From Pterobdella sp. o SKG-2022 (Eukaryota; Annelida; Clitellata; Hirudinida; Piscicolidae), in NCBI GenBank assembly GCA_964035795.1, contig OZ038327.1, positions 1,952,841 to 2,016,840 on the forward strand: a stretch of DNA of 64,000 nucleotides, given 5' to 3'. Shown piece by piece: positions 1 to 12,700 of this stretch. A program made the position numbers and the translations under genes. Within the stretch, counting starts at the first letter, position 1. Each line of letters begins with the position of its first letter. Under the pieces are notes generated by a model. That model did no database searches, was not told the DNA's origin, and saw only the letters and a program-made list of their open reading frames with translations.

Positions 1-2186
1 GAGGTAGTTGTGTTGTTGTTGTTGTTGTTAATGTTGTTTTTTTTCATGTTTACATCATCAGTGTCGTTTGTTTTCATGTTGTTGTTTTTTGTGTTTACAC
101 AAGTATCAATAGTATTATTGTAGTTGTTTTGATTATTTTTATTGTTTTTATCATTTGTGTTGTTATTGTTGTTAGTTATGTTGTTTTCTTCGACAGACAA
201 TTGCCGAACTAGAAATCTGTGTTTCATTGTTTGTCTTTGTTGTTGTGGACTAAAATGTTTTTGTTGTATTATTTGTTGTTGTTGCTTTTGATGTTGTTGT
301 TGATATTGTTGGTATTTTTGGTAATGTTCTTGATTCGGTTGTTTTTGTTCTTGTTGTAGTAGTTGTTGTTGGATTTTTTGTAGTTGATATTGTTGATGAT
401 CTTGTTGTTGTTGATTTGTATTTAACCCTGTATTTTCAGTTGAACATTCTGAAAGTATAATTAAATATTTGAATCTAATTAGATTATACTGCTGTACATG
501 TCCCAGTAACTGGGGTTGACAGCAGATAGATAATAAAAAATAATTAAAAAAAATAAAAAATATAAATAATGAAAAAAAAAACAATATCGAAATTATACTC
601 ACTAAAAACATCGTCATCATTATCACCACCACCATCATCGTTTTCTTCACCCTCATTATTATTTGGAAGATCTAAGCTAGACGATAGAATTTCACAAGAG
701 GCGATTGGAGCGAGCATTTTGGACTTGTTGAAAATCAGTTTCCGTTTGTTTTGGGGTGGTGGGTGGATGGGGGAGTTGGCAGGTGGGTGGAATGGTGGAA
801 GATGGTGCAGTGGTAGAGGGTGTGGTGGCGGAGGGTGTGGTGATGGAGGGTGTGGCGATTGAGGTGATGGGCGAAGTGTTGGATGAGATGGTGGGTTAAT
901 GGAGTAATAGAGCGAAGAGTGTTGTGGGTGGTGGGTGGATTGGTGTTGTGGGGAGTGAAATGGTGATTTTTGTTGGTGATGGGGGGATGAACGGTGTGAT
1001 GGATGGATTAAAAAAAGCTGTGGATTTGGGGGGTATGAATATTGGTGTGTTTTTGTTTGGGAATGAAAGTGAGGATGTTGGTGTTGATGAATTTTTTGAG
1101 TTTGAGAGTTTAGTAGATTATCGGGTTGATACTGATGTTGTTGTTGGAGGGATAGATGTTGTTGCTGAAGTTGTTGTTGTTGTGATTGTTGTTGAAGTGG
1201 TATTTGTTGTTTTTTGAAAAGATGTTGTTGAACAAAGCAGTTTGCTTGGTGATGTTCCTGAGGTTGTTGTTGTAGTTGTTGTTTTGAAGCTACTATATTT
1301 TTGTTTACTTTTTGCGTTTTTGTTGTTGTTGACGGCGTTGTTGTTGTTGTTGATTTTGTGACGTTTGTTGTTTTTGTTGTTTGCAGCGAAAATAAACTTT
1401 TGTAAAAAGTAAAAGTTTTGCTTTTTGGGGATACGCACAAAGTACTCTTTTTTTCATTCATCCACCTTTCATCCATTTTTCCGTCGCTATCCATCCTTCG
1501 TCTCACCACATCTTGGGACCTCCTTCTATAAATAGAAACTATATCTTCATTGCTATTTTTCCTAACGATTGTGAGATTGTCTGATTTACATTTAAGTAGG
1601 TTTACCTGTGATTTTTCGTTTAAAATGGGATTTAAGTTATTATCGTCGAACTTTTTAAATGTTCTTTGTAGATTTCCTAAATTTTTCGCGCCTAAATTTT
1701 CTCGCGCGCATTCTGAATTTGCAGGGTTCAACGTTTCGTTATTATTTTTGTTATTTTTTATTATAATTTTATTTTTTAGCTTATTTTTGTTTTTATTTTC
1801 CACTTTTTCCGGGTCACAGTAAAAAGTTGACCTAGATGGGGAAGTTGGAGCGAGTTTTGTTGCAGTTTTTTTTGTTGTTGTTTTTTTGTTTTTGAAGAAA
1901 GTTTGTTGTTGTGACGACCTGAAAAATAAAAAAAATAATATCAAATAATAAAAATAATAAAGAATATTAAATAATAAGAATAATATTAGAATAAAAAAAC
2001 TGATAAAAAAATAATATCAAATAATGATAAAAAAATAACGACAATTTTTAAAAACCGAATGAAATAGATATTACTCTCAATATAAAAATATAATTAAAAA
2101 CAAGGAAATAATATGAATGATAAAATAACCTTTTGTTTTTGTTGAATCTTTCAAAAGCTTTTTTTTTCTTGGTTTCTTTTTCTACT

Positions 2187-2220
<34 letters not shown>

Positions 2221-2255
2221 CATTATTATTATCATTATTATTATCATTATTATTA

Positions 2256-2327
<72 letters not shown>

Positions 2328-3191
2328 GTATTATTTTCTATTTTATATTTTTTTTGATCATCATCATCATCATTTTTATTGTTCTTATCGTTATTATCTT
2401 CAAGTTTAGCCACGGAACTGCGTTTAAAATTGAACCTAAATTCACTTTTTTTCTCTTTCCGCTTCCTCAACCACGAGTGTCTACTTTTTCCTGTTTCCGG
2501 TTCTTCTTCGTTGCTACTCAACTTGTTACCATAGCAACAAGAGTGGCAACTGGAAGAAGAGGAAAAAGAAGAATTCTTTTCATTGCTCGAACAAGAGGAC
2601 GAATGACTATTATTATTTTTATTATTCTCGTTGTTATTATTATTACTATTATTATTATTATTATTATTATTTTTTCTACACTTGGAGCACTCTACGTAAC
2701 TGAACTCTCCACCATTGTTGGAACACACAAGTGCACACGAGCACACTTGTTGTTGATAGAGTTGTCTGAGGGTTTGAACGATGGTGGTGGGGGTGGTGAA
2801 AAGGCGGTAGGTGATGAAGAGGGTGGTGAGATAGTCTAGGTTGATGATGCTGAGATCTGCTAACTTCTCCAGTATTCTTTCCACTGATGCTTGTTTTATC
2901 TGAGAGTGGAATGGAGGAGGGATGAAAAAGAGAAGGGGGAAAGGGGATAGTGAGAAAAAGCTGAGAGAGATAGAAAGAAGGGGGTAAGCGGTGGTTGAAG
3001 AGGTTGATAGATGGAGGGAAGAGAAGGAAGTTGGTAGGTGGAAAAGGGTTGGTGTGCTGGGTGGTTAGAGACTCAATAAGTAGATGAATGAATGAATGAA
3101 TGAATGAATGAATGAATAAATAAATTAATTAATGACAAACCTGAGCTACGCTGTCAGTGCTTTTCTTGGGCTTTTTTCTTTCCAAAGGCAT
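1..3191 (-). CDS. Ras guanine-nucleotide exchange factor, RasGRF-like (partial, REM region and linker)
   Basis: Partial gene; four exons read 5' to 3' on the minus strand: 3191-3141, 2899-2130, 1918-603 and 448-1 (open at the window edge). All three joins keep frame. The second exon opens with IKQASVERILEKLADL and continues NLDYLTTLFITYRLFTTPTT, which matches the RasGEF N-terminal (REM) motif of RasGRF1/2. The short exon before it ends DSVAQ, also as in RasGRF. REM stabilises the CDC25 catalytic domain, which loads GTP onto Ras at membranes; that domain and the usual N-terminal PH/DH domains are not in the window. The rest of what is visible is an extremely expanded linker: poly-Asn from the ATT repeat near 2190-2330, then Thr-, Gln-, His- and Pro-rich stretches. 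The ATG at 3191 could be the start codon or sit after an acceptor; I cannot decide. Family call is good, exact orthology is inference. Confidence 0.75.
471..525 (+). repeat. Dispersed terminal-repeat fragment in RasGRF-like intron
   Basis: This stretch contains AGATTATACTGCTGTACATG followed by a CCCAGTAACTGGG near-palindrome. Close relatives occur at 35578-35630 and at both ends of 50758-51173. It sits within the intron between exons 1918-603 and 448-1. Confidence 0.7.
2189..2328. repeat. ATT microsatellite inside RasGRF-like exon
   Basis: About 140 bp of ATT with a few ATC interruptions lies inside the REM-containing exon. On the minus strand it codes for poly-Asn with scattered Asp. The reading frame stays open across it. 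Confidence 0.9.
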
Positions 3192-4098
3192 CTTGTATCC
3201 AAAATAGCAATGATGATAACAAAAAGAATAAAAACAAAAATAATAACAATAATAATAACAATAAGAATAACAAAAATAATAATAAAAATAATTCCAACAA
3301 CAAAATTATTGAAAATACTAATAATAATAAATTAATAATAAAAAAAATGATAAAAAACTATTAATAATTTTATTTAAATTATCAAAATGATCTTTAAATA
3401 TGTAATTATAATTTAAATTATTTATAATAATAAATAATATAAATATATTTATAACAAAATACCAATCTCAACAGAAATTTCCTTTAGACTCTAACTGCTC
3501 TCAAAAACCAAATATACAAAATAAAAATTCCCCATGTAATTATACTATCATAATTTTTACTCAACTATTAATTATTCTTAAAATAATTTCAACACAGCCA
3601 AACTCTCGTGATTAAATTATACGTATAATAATTACGAGTATCTAATAAATTATGAAATAATAAATATAACTACTTCGATTAGGGCGTGCACAAAATGCAG
3701 TATTGATTGGAGATTTCAACCCAACATTATTTCAACAGTTGTTAATATTAGTATTATTTTTATTTGTGTTATTATTAATATTTTTATTATTGTTGTTATT
3801 ATTCACAATAGAATTAATAAATAAATAAAAAGATTTATCATTGTTAGTTATGTTTATTATCGTCCTCCAACTTCCAGGGGTAACTTTGTCTTTCAAAAAC
3901 TCATCATTATACATATTACATGTAATTATATTATTTTATTATTGCCATTATTATTTTTTTTTATTATTTCGCTTGTTACTCCTCTTGTTTAAGCCGGCAG
4001 AATCGGGTACAAGCCAACAAAATGGTTTCTTTAAAGCGTTGGGCTTCTCGTACACACATCCCTAAACACACGTTTCAGTGTACGCTGTATGCACAAGT

Positions 4099-4118
4099 AT
4101 ATATATAGATATATATAC

Positions 4119-4178
<60 letters not shown>

Positions 4179-4180
4179 GT
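4099..4180. repeat. TA/TG microsatellite
   Basis: An alternating TA run passes directly into about 25 TG units with one CG interruption. Apparent open frames here are repeat artefacts. Confidence 0.95.
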
Positions 4181-4363
4181 AAAATGTGTGTTTTTATAAA
4201 TGTGTGTAATCCCGCGCACACACACACGTACTGTGTACACAAAAAGCAAACAATCTCCTGAAAACCACCCCACACGCGTTCACAAAACGCACACAGACAG
4301 AACTTCACACGTACGTATGAATTTTGTGGGTGTGTAATGTACATGAATAAACATTCGAATTTT

Positions 4364-4447
4364 GTTGTGTGTGTGTGTGTGTGTGTGTGTTTTGTGTGTG
4401 TGTGTGTGTGTGTGTGTTGTGTGTGTTGTGTGTGTGTGTTGTGTGTG

Positions 4448-4524
<77 letters not shown>

Positions 4525-4532
4525 TGTGTGTT
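4364..4532. repeat. TG microsatellite, interrupted
   Basis: About 170 bp of TG dinucleotides with TTG interruptions. It produces long His/Thr or Cys/Val open frames that are not genes. Confidence 0.95.
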
Positions 4533-5686
4533 GGATTGAAACGTACTAATATTAAAGTTACATTCATTCAAAGCTGAACACTTCCATAAAACCCGTTTGT
4601 GGGCAGTCTAGTTTTGAAAATATAAAAAAAAAACGTATAAGTATACAAAAATACATGAAAATTAACACACCCACACACACACACACACAAGGATGTACAC
4701 ACAAAGACACATACTAGACAAAAACAAATCAATACGTAATCAATGGAAATAACCTGGAGAAAAACAAAAATAATAAGCGTTATTTCCATAATAAAAACAC
4801 GTCAATAATAAAAATAACAATAACAATGAGATTTATTATTTTTATTTTTTAATAATAACAACAATCCAGCTCATCATTATCACCCATAATAAAAATAATT
4901 ATTATTTCAAAAAAAAAACTAAATAATAATTAAAATCACTAACAAGAAGTATATAAAAAAGATGTTTCCACCTTTGAGAAGTTTTTGTTCTTAAAATCCA
5001 ATTTTTCACAAAGTTTGCATTTGATCATTTGGTAGTTCAGCTTCTCAAAACTAGTTTCCATTTTTAGTTCTTTTGTTTTTATGTCCCCAGTTTAATAATT
5101 GTGTAAAAAAAGTAAAAAAAAAAAACAAAGAATTTGAATTGGACTAATATAGTATCAAAAACACAAATTTATAATATGGAAAAAATAATCGTCCTCTGGC
5201 GAACAAAAGGTTTCTTTTTCAATTTAATGATGAAAAGCATGGAAATCATTTTACGGAATATTTGCAATGTGCTAGTAAGAATAATAATAATAACAACAAC
5301 AATAATAATAATATTCTTTTTAGTGTTTTTTATTTCTTTTATTATGGCTTTCATGAAAAAAACTTAGTAGACAAATAGTGAAAAATAAAATGTATACATT
5401 AAAAAATAAATAATTTACTCAAAAAACTGTTTAAAAGTGAGCTGTGACGCAGAACTCAAAATAAAGAAAAAATTGAATTTCAAAAACTCAATAAAATTAT
5501 AAAAAATAACGTCTGAAAACGAATATAATAAAAATAATAATAAAAAAGAAAAAAAAAAAATAAATCGATATCAATACATTACAAATCGGAAAATATCTGA
5601 AAAGTAATTAATAAAAATAAAACTAATAATTATAATAACAATAATAATAATAGCATTAATAAAAACAAATAACGAAAATAAAATAA

Positions 5687-8583
5687 ATGAAAGACAAAAA
5701 AACAAATGACATCCTTCAAAATGATTATTCGAAATTAAAGAAGGAAAAATTCGCAAAAAAACTAATTGGGAAAGGACCATACTCTGGTCATAAAGACAAA
5801 GCTTCTTTTTCACCTCTTAACTTCAAAGATTCTCTTTCGGATTCCCTCTCGACTTTCAAAAATTCTTTTTCAGATTCTTACTCAAATCACCCTAGGGACT
5901 CTTTTTCATATTTTCCCAAATACTCTTTCTCAGACTCCAATGAGAACTTGCTCTCTGATTCCCTCGAAAAGCCCCTATTTTTCAGACCAAGAACTTCCAG
6001 CCTTCTCAACCGCTCATCCAACCCTCATAAACGTCTTTTATCTTCTCCAAAACGTTCATTTAAGCACCGAAAATCCCGTTTAAGCTGCCGGAAACGTTCT
6101 TCAAACCTCCGTAATCTTCTGTCAAGCTACACTAACCTTTTTTCGAGAGGTTGTTGCCCAGACAATCAATATCTTCCGTCTTTATTTTGCAATTGTTCAC
6201 AATGTTTCGACAACAAGTGTGACGAGTATAACTATTCGGAAGGGTTTCCATTTTATCAAACAACCCCCCAACCACCCCACAATCAAGGTTTGGTAGACTA
6301 CACCCAACCCATCAACCATCCCTCTCCACTACTCCACCAACCCCTCACACTCTCACCCACACAAAATCAAGCTTTGATAGACAACAATCAATTCATCAAC
6401 CAGCCACCACCACCACCACCACCACACCCTGACATAACACTCCAACACACTCCGGATCAAGAGTCAGTACCAACTAAATTTCTAGAGCAGCTAGTCTCAT
6501 TACTTTCCAAGTCAACAAACACCGAAGAAAACCTTTTGGAACTTGAAAAATCATTCGAAAACCTCCTTCATCAAAAAGGTAACAGCCAAAACTATCTCAA
6601 GCTCCATAGCTCTCTGCTTCCTCCCAAACCTTCGTTTTCCCAAAAAGATATCAACCTATTCAAAGCCAACCTCCTTACTACCGCTTCATCTCTCTTGGAA
6701 CTGTTAGACCCACTAAAATGTGATCAACAAACCAAACTACCAAATGACCCTAATATGCTCAAAGTGTTGAAAAAAAAAAAGATTCATAACCCTTTGCTAT
6801 ATTCGCCAGATTTCTTATCTTCTTCCCTAAATCCTGGATTTCAATCTCCAGCAAACCTCTTTTCAGCTTCTCACCCCAACTACCCTACCAGCGTTCCTTC
6901 ACAGCCAATCCAGAGCCAGGTCTTTTCACTCCAGCCAAACCCAACCCAACCATTGGATCTTCGACCGTATCTTGGTCAAATGACGTCATCAGCGTCAGAT
7001 TTCAACCAGCCTAACCTCAATCAAACAAACTTAGGGTCACTTTTTTTCCAGCATCCAAACATGAACAATGTCTTTAACGTTAAGCTACAGCAACAGATTA
7101 AAAACGCCTTAGAGGATAACAGCATAAAGTCTTTGCAGAGCAATGAAAAGCCAGAAGATTTTGTGATTAAAGATTATTTGAATTCATCGATCGATCTTGA
7201 TAGTCTCTCAACACAAAAGCTTTTAAATAGTAGTTCCAATTACTTTCCTCATGACAGCTTACCTTTCCAGCAGAAACTCAACAATATTCTTCAACAACAA
7301 TGTTCTTCTTCTGTCAGACTACAAGACAACCATCTTCAACAACAAAATAGTCTACTTCAACAACTTCAACAACCTCTTTTACAACAACAATACCAAGATC
7401 ATTTGAACGAAATACAAAGAAACAACCAAATACTGCAGCAACAACTCAACAATTCCACGCATCTCAACAATTTCACGCAGCTCAACAATCCTTTAGAACT
7501 AAGCACCCAACAAATCTGTGCATCTCTTTTTTCGCAGCTAAGCAGCAATGAACTACAACAAATTAAAAATTCTTTAGAAAAAATATTAATTTCAAACAAC
7601 TCTACGCAGTCGAACAGTCCAAAAAAACTAAAAACCAAAAAAATCCCCCAAAAAAAAAGCCGAAAAACAAAAAAAAATAGAGATTTTTCAACAATGAAGA
7701 TAATCCGAAGACAACAACGTGCTCTCAAACAGCTCGAAAATAAACTAGACAACCATCTGAGAAACTTTGTTGACTCAGGTTATATTTGCGGTGTGGTTTG
7801 GCGTCTGAATATCAGTATACCCTAACAAAAAAAATAAATTTGTATGGTTTTATTAGCTGTTTTTTCATAAAGCTTTTCAAAAATTTACGGAATTCCTACC
7901 TAAAAGGATTATTCTAATTTGAATTTTTAGCCTGTAAGAGCATCTGAGTCGTTTTTCATTGCCCTATATAATGAGAATAATTAGTTTCTGTTTTATTTTT
8001 TTGAATTCTCGCTATATTGGGATAACTATTATTCCTAAACTTTTGAATAAATAAATTAGATACCGAATATGAAGAGATAGAAGAAGAAGAAGACGAAGAA
8101 AGAGAAAGAGAAGGAGAAGAAGAAGAAGAAGAAGAAGAAGAAGAAGAAGAAGAAGAAGAAGAAGAAGAAGAAGAAGAAAAAGAAGAAGAAGAAGAAGAAG
8201 TAGAAGAAGAAGAAGAAGAAGAAGAAGAAGAAGAAGAAGAAGAAGAAGAAGAAGAAGAAGAAGAAGAAGAAGAAGAAGAAGAAGAAGAAGAAGAAGAAGA
8301 AGAAGAAGAAGAGGATGAAGATGAAGAAATTGAAGAAGAAGATGATGAAGAAGAAGAAAACGTCAAACCACCAAAGCGTAGTGCTATAAAACTCACAAAA
8401 AACAAATGCATAATGGCCAAAAACAATAATTCAATCTATAGAAGCAACAGCTCAATGACTAAAAGAAACCACAGCATAGCACTCAGAAATCCTTCTAAGA
8501 AACTCAAATGTTGCTTCAGAGAGCCCTGTAGCCGTAAGAAGAAAACGAAGAAGAGGACGGTAGAGGTTGGTCTTTTAGATTAG
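5687..8583 (+). CDS. Uncharacterised Ser/Gln-rich protein with poly-Glu tract
   Basis: I do not recognise this protein. Exon 1 is 5687-7778, with a TAA codon immediately before the ATG. Exon 2 is 8060-8583. The join uses a weak donor (GTTATA) but is in frame, giving SDTEYEEIEEEE across the junction and about 871 residues. Residues 45-100 carry repeated SFSD/SLSD-like Ser-Asp motifs. A Cys cluster (CCPDNQ...CNCSQCFDNKC) lies near residues 160-180, followed by Pro-rich and Gln/Asn-rich regions. Exon 2 codes for roughly 75 Glu residues from a GAA repeat, then a Lys/Arg-rich tail (KKLKCCFREPCSRKKKTKKR) that looks like a nuclear or nucleic-acid-contacting segment. AATAAA lies about 50 bp past the stop. 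It may be a lineage-specific gene. The alternative is that the first exon stands alone and ends at the TAA near 7823. Confidence 0.5.
8101..8310. repeat. GAA trinucleotide repeat within coding exon
   Basis: A GAA run of roughly 200 bp with few interruptions, in frame as poly-Glu in the predicted second exon of the plus-strand gene. Confidence 0.9.
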
Positions 8584-9784
8584 TTATTTAAATTTTGGAT
8601 TGTCGGCTAAAATGGTTATCCAATAAATGGCTTGTTAGACTAGATATTTGTATAAACCTTCCCACTATAACCTCTCTTACCCATAATCCCTTCTGACCAT
8701 AAATCTCCCCCACTTTTCTTTTTCCCAGTTTTGCAACGTTGTGGGGCCCAAAAACCCAACAAAAGACCACTTTGAGACAAGGATTCATTGGGAAAAGAAC
8801 TTCGATCAGCCTAAAATTAAAAAAACACAGAAAGCACTCGAGAATGATAGTCATATAATGGTATTGGTACCTGCAGACTGTTTCAATTAGGGGGAAAAGG
8901 GAGTTTGGGGATAAAGATAGATTTTTGGTGCTAGGAGGATGCGATTTTTGGGAACAGAGAATCGAGAATTGTTGTAATGGAGGATTGAGATTTATGGTGA
9001 TAGAAGATTGGAATTTTTGGGGTTGGGGTAACGGTATAATTTTGGTTATAATCCTCCAACAAAACATTTTAAACTATGATAAGAGATAGGAAGTTTTATG
9101 TGTTTTATGAATCCAAAGATTTATGGTATTAGGTGGTTACACGCGTGCTTTTCAAAGTTTTTAGAACCAAAAAACGTAATCTAAATTTATAAAAATCTCT
9201 CATCAGACTTCAGGATATTTTGTTATGAACGATTTTAAACTCTCAGACATGTGGTTGATCAAAGAGTGGTCATTATCAATAAAGCCTGCCAGTTATGCCG
9301 TTAATTTTGAATAACATTTGATCCGATTAATGAGTTAATTTTTTAGAATAAAGTTAAAAATGTGTTTTTTTTGAATGGGTATATTATTTTGAAAAAATTT
9401 CATCCCTAAGGGTTAAAAGTTTGATTTTTGAAAGTATCTTTGAAGACAAATAAGTAGACATATGCAAACATAGAAAAAAATCCATCCAACGTTATCAGTT
9501 TCTTTTATTCTTCAGTAAATTTGGTGATATAAATTAATATGTTTGAAAATATTAATTTATTTTGTTTATATTCTGAATCTTTTCCCAAAGAAGAACATCT
9601 AGAGACAAAACCAGCAACAGTAGTCAAAAGTTGGTTTTCAAATATTATTTGTATAATTTAAATTTTCGTCGATATATATTTTTTGATTATTGTAAATATA
9701 TATAATTTTTGATCACCATTGATACATAATCTTTGGTCACCATTGATATATAATCTTTGGTCATTGCTTATATATAATCTTTGG
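8584..9784. other. Intergenic stretch, 3' ends of two convergent genes
   Basis: This lies between the stop of the plus-strand Ser/Gln-rich gene and the stop of the minus-strand micro-exon gene. A minus-strand open frame at 8588-9067 has a possible 60-nt intron, but it has no recognisable domain and is not called. The right end holds a short tandem repeat (9711-9793). Confidence 0.5.
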
Positions 9785-9793
9785 TCACCATTT
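9711..9793. repeat. 24-bp tandem repeat over the stop codon of the micro-exon gene
   Basis: Three and a half copies of a 24-bp unit, roughly GGTCACCATTGATATATAAT plus CTTT. The TGA stop of the minus-strand gene (9785-9787) falls inside the last partial copy. Confidence 0.8.
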
Positions 9794-12700
9794 GTTCCGG
9801 CATTCTTTGCAGATTCGCCAAGTTATTTTATTTTTTTTCTCTATTGTCTTTTCCATGTCAACGTTTTCCAACGAGTATCTTTTCTTCTCGAACAGGCTTC
9901 TTTTTAAGTTAATTTCAGAGTCTGAAGTTTGGGCCATTTTGACCCTGTTCTTTTCAGTGACTAGCTCAAAGTTTTCAGAATTATTATTATCCTTATTTTT
10001 TATCTCTTTTATTTTTTCTTCTCCTTCAATCATCTGCTTTTCTTCATCGTTTTTTCCAACTCCAAAATTTTTCACTTCACCACTACCAAGTGGAGAAACA
10101 GTTTTTTCTCCCGTAGGATTCCCACCACAAGATGAACAAGCCGAAAAGTTCTTTCCACACCCCACACAATCCACTTTTTCCAGAGACTTGCCACAAAGAC
10201 ATAGAGTAAGATTTTCTGATTTTTTCTTCATCTGGTTAAGTTTTGCTTCGAAGATTTCTTTCAAGCTGTTGATTTCTGATTGGTTTTGTTCTATGGCTTC
10301 TTTCATTTTTTGGTGCACCTGCAGAAATCTTAATTGAGGTTTTCCGGCAGCAATTGTTGGTTCTGTTATTAAAATTTTGTCCAGTTTTTTTTCAAAACTT
10401 TCTTTCAGTGTATTGATTCTTTTTTGGTTTTTAGCCACCATTGTTTTGAGTTTGAGTTTCATTTTTGTAGGTTTAACTTCTAACTTTTTTTTATCATTTT
10501 CCAACATAAGATGCTCAATTTCTTTATCCAAGATCTCTTTTAATTTGTCCACTTGGTTTTGGTTAACATTTCTCAAATCTCTCATATCCCACTTACTCAT
10601 TCTGTTATTCTCTGATTCATTGCCTTCATCTTCACCTTCTTCATCTTCACCTCCCTCATCCTCACCGCCCTCTTCATCTCCTTCTTCACCTCCTTCACCT
10701 TCTCCTTCTTCTCCTCCTTCTTCTCCCCCTTCTTCTCCCCCTTCTTCATCGCCACCTTCTTCATCATCTTCTTCGTCTCCTTCATCTTCGTCTGCAGCAG
10801 CTTCATCAGGCTCCATTGAACTCACTTTTTTAGCCTGGGAACCTTTCGTTTTTGATACTTTAGCGGCAGGGCTGCTTTTGGCACTTTTTACACTTTTCAA
10901 TGTTTTCAGTGTCGTTTTTCTTTTTGATTTTTGTCTATTAGCTGAACTTTTTGTTTTCATAACTGATTTCATCATTGAATTCTTCTGGCAAGGCGATGTA
11001 AACTGGGTGCCTTTACATACCTTCTTCACCGCTTTCTTCACAAAACAACCCGTCTTTCTACCACAAGCAGGGTTTGGTTTTTTGGGGTCTAGATACACCC
11101 TTAGCTGGGAGTAAGTGGAATCTACTGGTCCACTGGATGCATTATCAAAACACGGTTCAGACACAACGTCGCAAAAGATTCCCTGTTCTCTAAGACCAGA
11201 AGCTGCAGAAGATTTTTTGGGGGTGACACATTTCTTCATCATGTCTGATAAGTCATTTAATCTTTGCTCCATTCCCGCCATTAAACACTCTAACTTGCTC
11301 TGAGTGGTGGAAGAAGAAAGAAGGGGGGTTGTTGAATGGGGAACAAATGGGCGATATAAAATGTGAGGTAAATATGAAATGAGTAAGAAAGTGATAAGGT
11401 GGAGTAAAAATGGTAAAAAAAGTGTAGAGGAAAAAGGTAAATGGTGAAAAAAGAGATGAGCTGTAGAAATACAAATAATAGAAGTTGATTAAAAATGGCG
11501 AAAAAGATGGTGAAAATGGTAGCTTTATAATAGGATACAAGAATCATTTTTTTAAATTGTTAATCTCACTGTTTTTGTAGTGTCTTTCTTACATGTACAC
11601 CCATTCTCTTTAATGAGGTAGTTTATTGATTTTATCGATTGATTTATTGAATATATTTTTTAATCAAATTTATTATTAATTTCCAGTTTTATAACGGGAA
11701 ATCAATTTAAAAAATAAAATTTTTTAGTTTTGCCCAGTCTTACTTATTTTCATGTACGCTGTGGTTTTGTCTGTGAAAATTTTGATCATCATCAAAACAT
11801 AAATCACGCCATATAAATTTACTATTAATAGTAATAATAAAAATAATAAAAAAAACAAAACTAACAGCAATAATAATAATAATGAAAAAAACAATAATAA
11901 TAACAATCATAATAACAAAAAAAATAAAAACAGTGTCTTTTACTTCACCTCCTACTGGCAAAAACAGCTGGTCAACTGAAAGTTCAAAAGTTAATTTATA
12001 TCAATATTTTATTGTATTTTATATATGTTTAAACAACGAATGCTTGGGATTTCATTGGTTTACATTAAAACTGATTCGAATCAAACACTTATTATCTGAA
12101 TAATAACACGAAACGTTTCATAAGTTGGACTCACATTATACAAGTTAAGCAGACTTTATATGATGATAATTTTGATATCTTTTTTGTACTAGTTGTTCAT
12201 AAGTAAAACAAAAATTAATTTAATTAAAATTGGAATTATAGATTGTGATTTTTATTTTTATTTTATTTTTTATTTGAAGTATTCTAATAAAATTATTTTG
12301 AGTTTTATCACCTTCGTCCGTAATTTTGAAATCGCCTGTGTGAATTTAAGAAAAAAAATCTTTTTTCAATAAAAATGAATAAAAACAACAAAAATAATAA
12401 TAAAACGCGTATTGTGACATAATAAATATATATAAGACCCACATCTCAATGGTAGATAAACGATCTGGACTGAAAAGAATTCTTTATCATCATTATTAAC
12501 GAGGATGATTATTATTCTTATTAATTTTATCATTTTTATTATTTTTGTTATTATTGTTATTAGGAATAATATTTTTATTATTTATTTATTTTTTGTTTTA
12601 TTTTTTATTCGTATAGTTATTGAAAATTAGTGTTTCAGTAAACTATTTTTATTTTTGGAAAAAGTTCCATACGTTTTTGTCCAGTTTTTTCTGAAAATTT

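Larger units (their letters stand above)
3192..5686. other. Low-complexity AT-rich stretch without recognised gene
   Basis: I see no supported exon here. It contains an ATGA tandem near 3080-3125, AAT-type low complexity, two TG microsatellites (4099-4180 and 4364-4532) and a short CA run near 4670-4690. Missing 5' exons of the RasGRF-like gene could lie here or further upstream, but none shows both a splice pattern and a recognisable peptide. Confidence 0.6.

Noticed and set aside
2133..2839. Plus-strand Leu/Ile-rich open frames
   Set aside because: Antisense shadows of the poly-Asn REM exon of the RasGRF-like gene.
4031..4577. Long open frames rich in His/Thr or Cys/Val
   Set aside because: They are translations of TG/CA microsatellites. 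The same applies at 22365-22570, 52482-52824, 56472-56712 and 63343-63730.
5134..5367. Plus-strand 77-codon open frame
   Set aside because: AT-rich, no acceptor or domain, and the antisense frame is equally open.
7956..8426. Minus-strand poly-Ser open frame
   Set aside because: Antisense of the GAA repeat. The plus frame continues into non-repeat coding sequence with a stop at 8583.
8588..9067. Minus-strand open frame of 159 codons with a possible 60-nt intron
   Set aside because: No recognisable domain. The reading frame is open with or without the intron, and the composition is not convincing.
10377..11114. Plus-strand Ser-rich open frame of 245 codons
   Set aside because: Antisense of the acidic and Lys-rich terminal exon of the micro-exon gene, which has consistent splicing on the minus strand.
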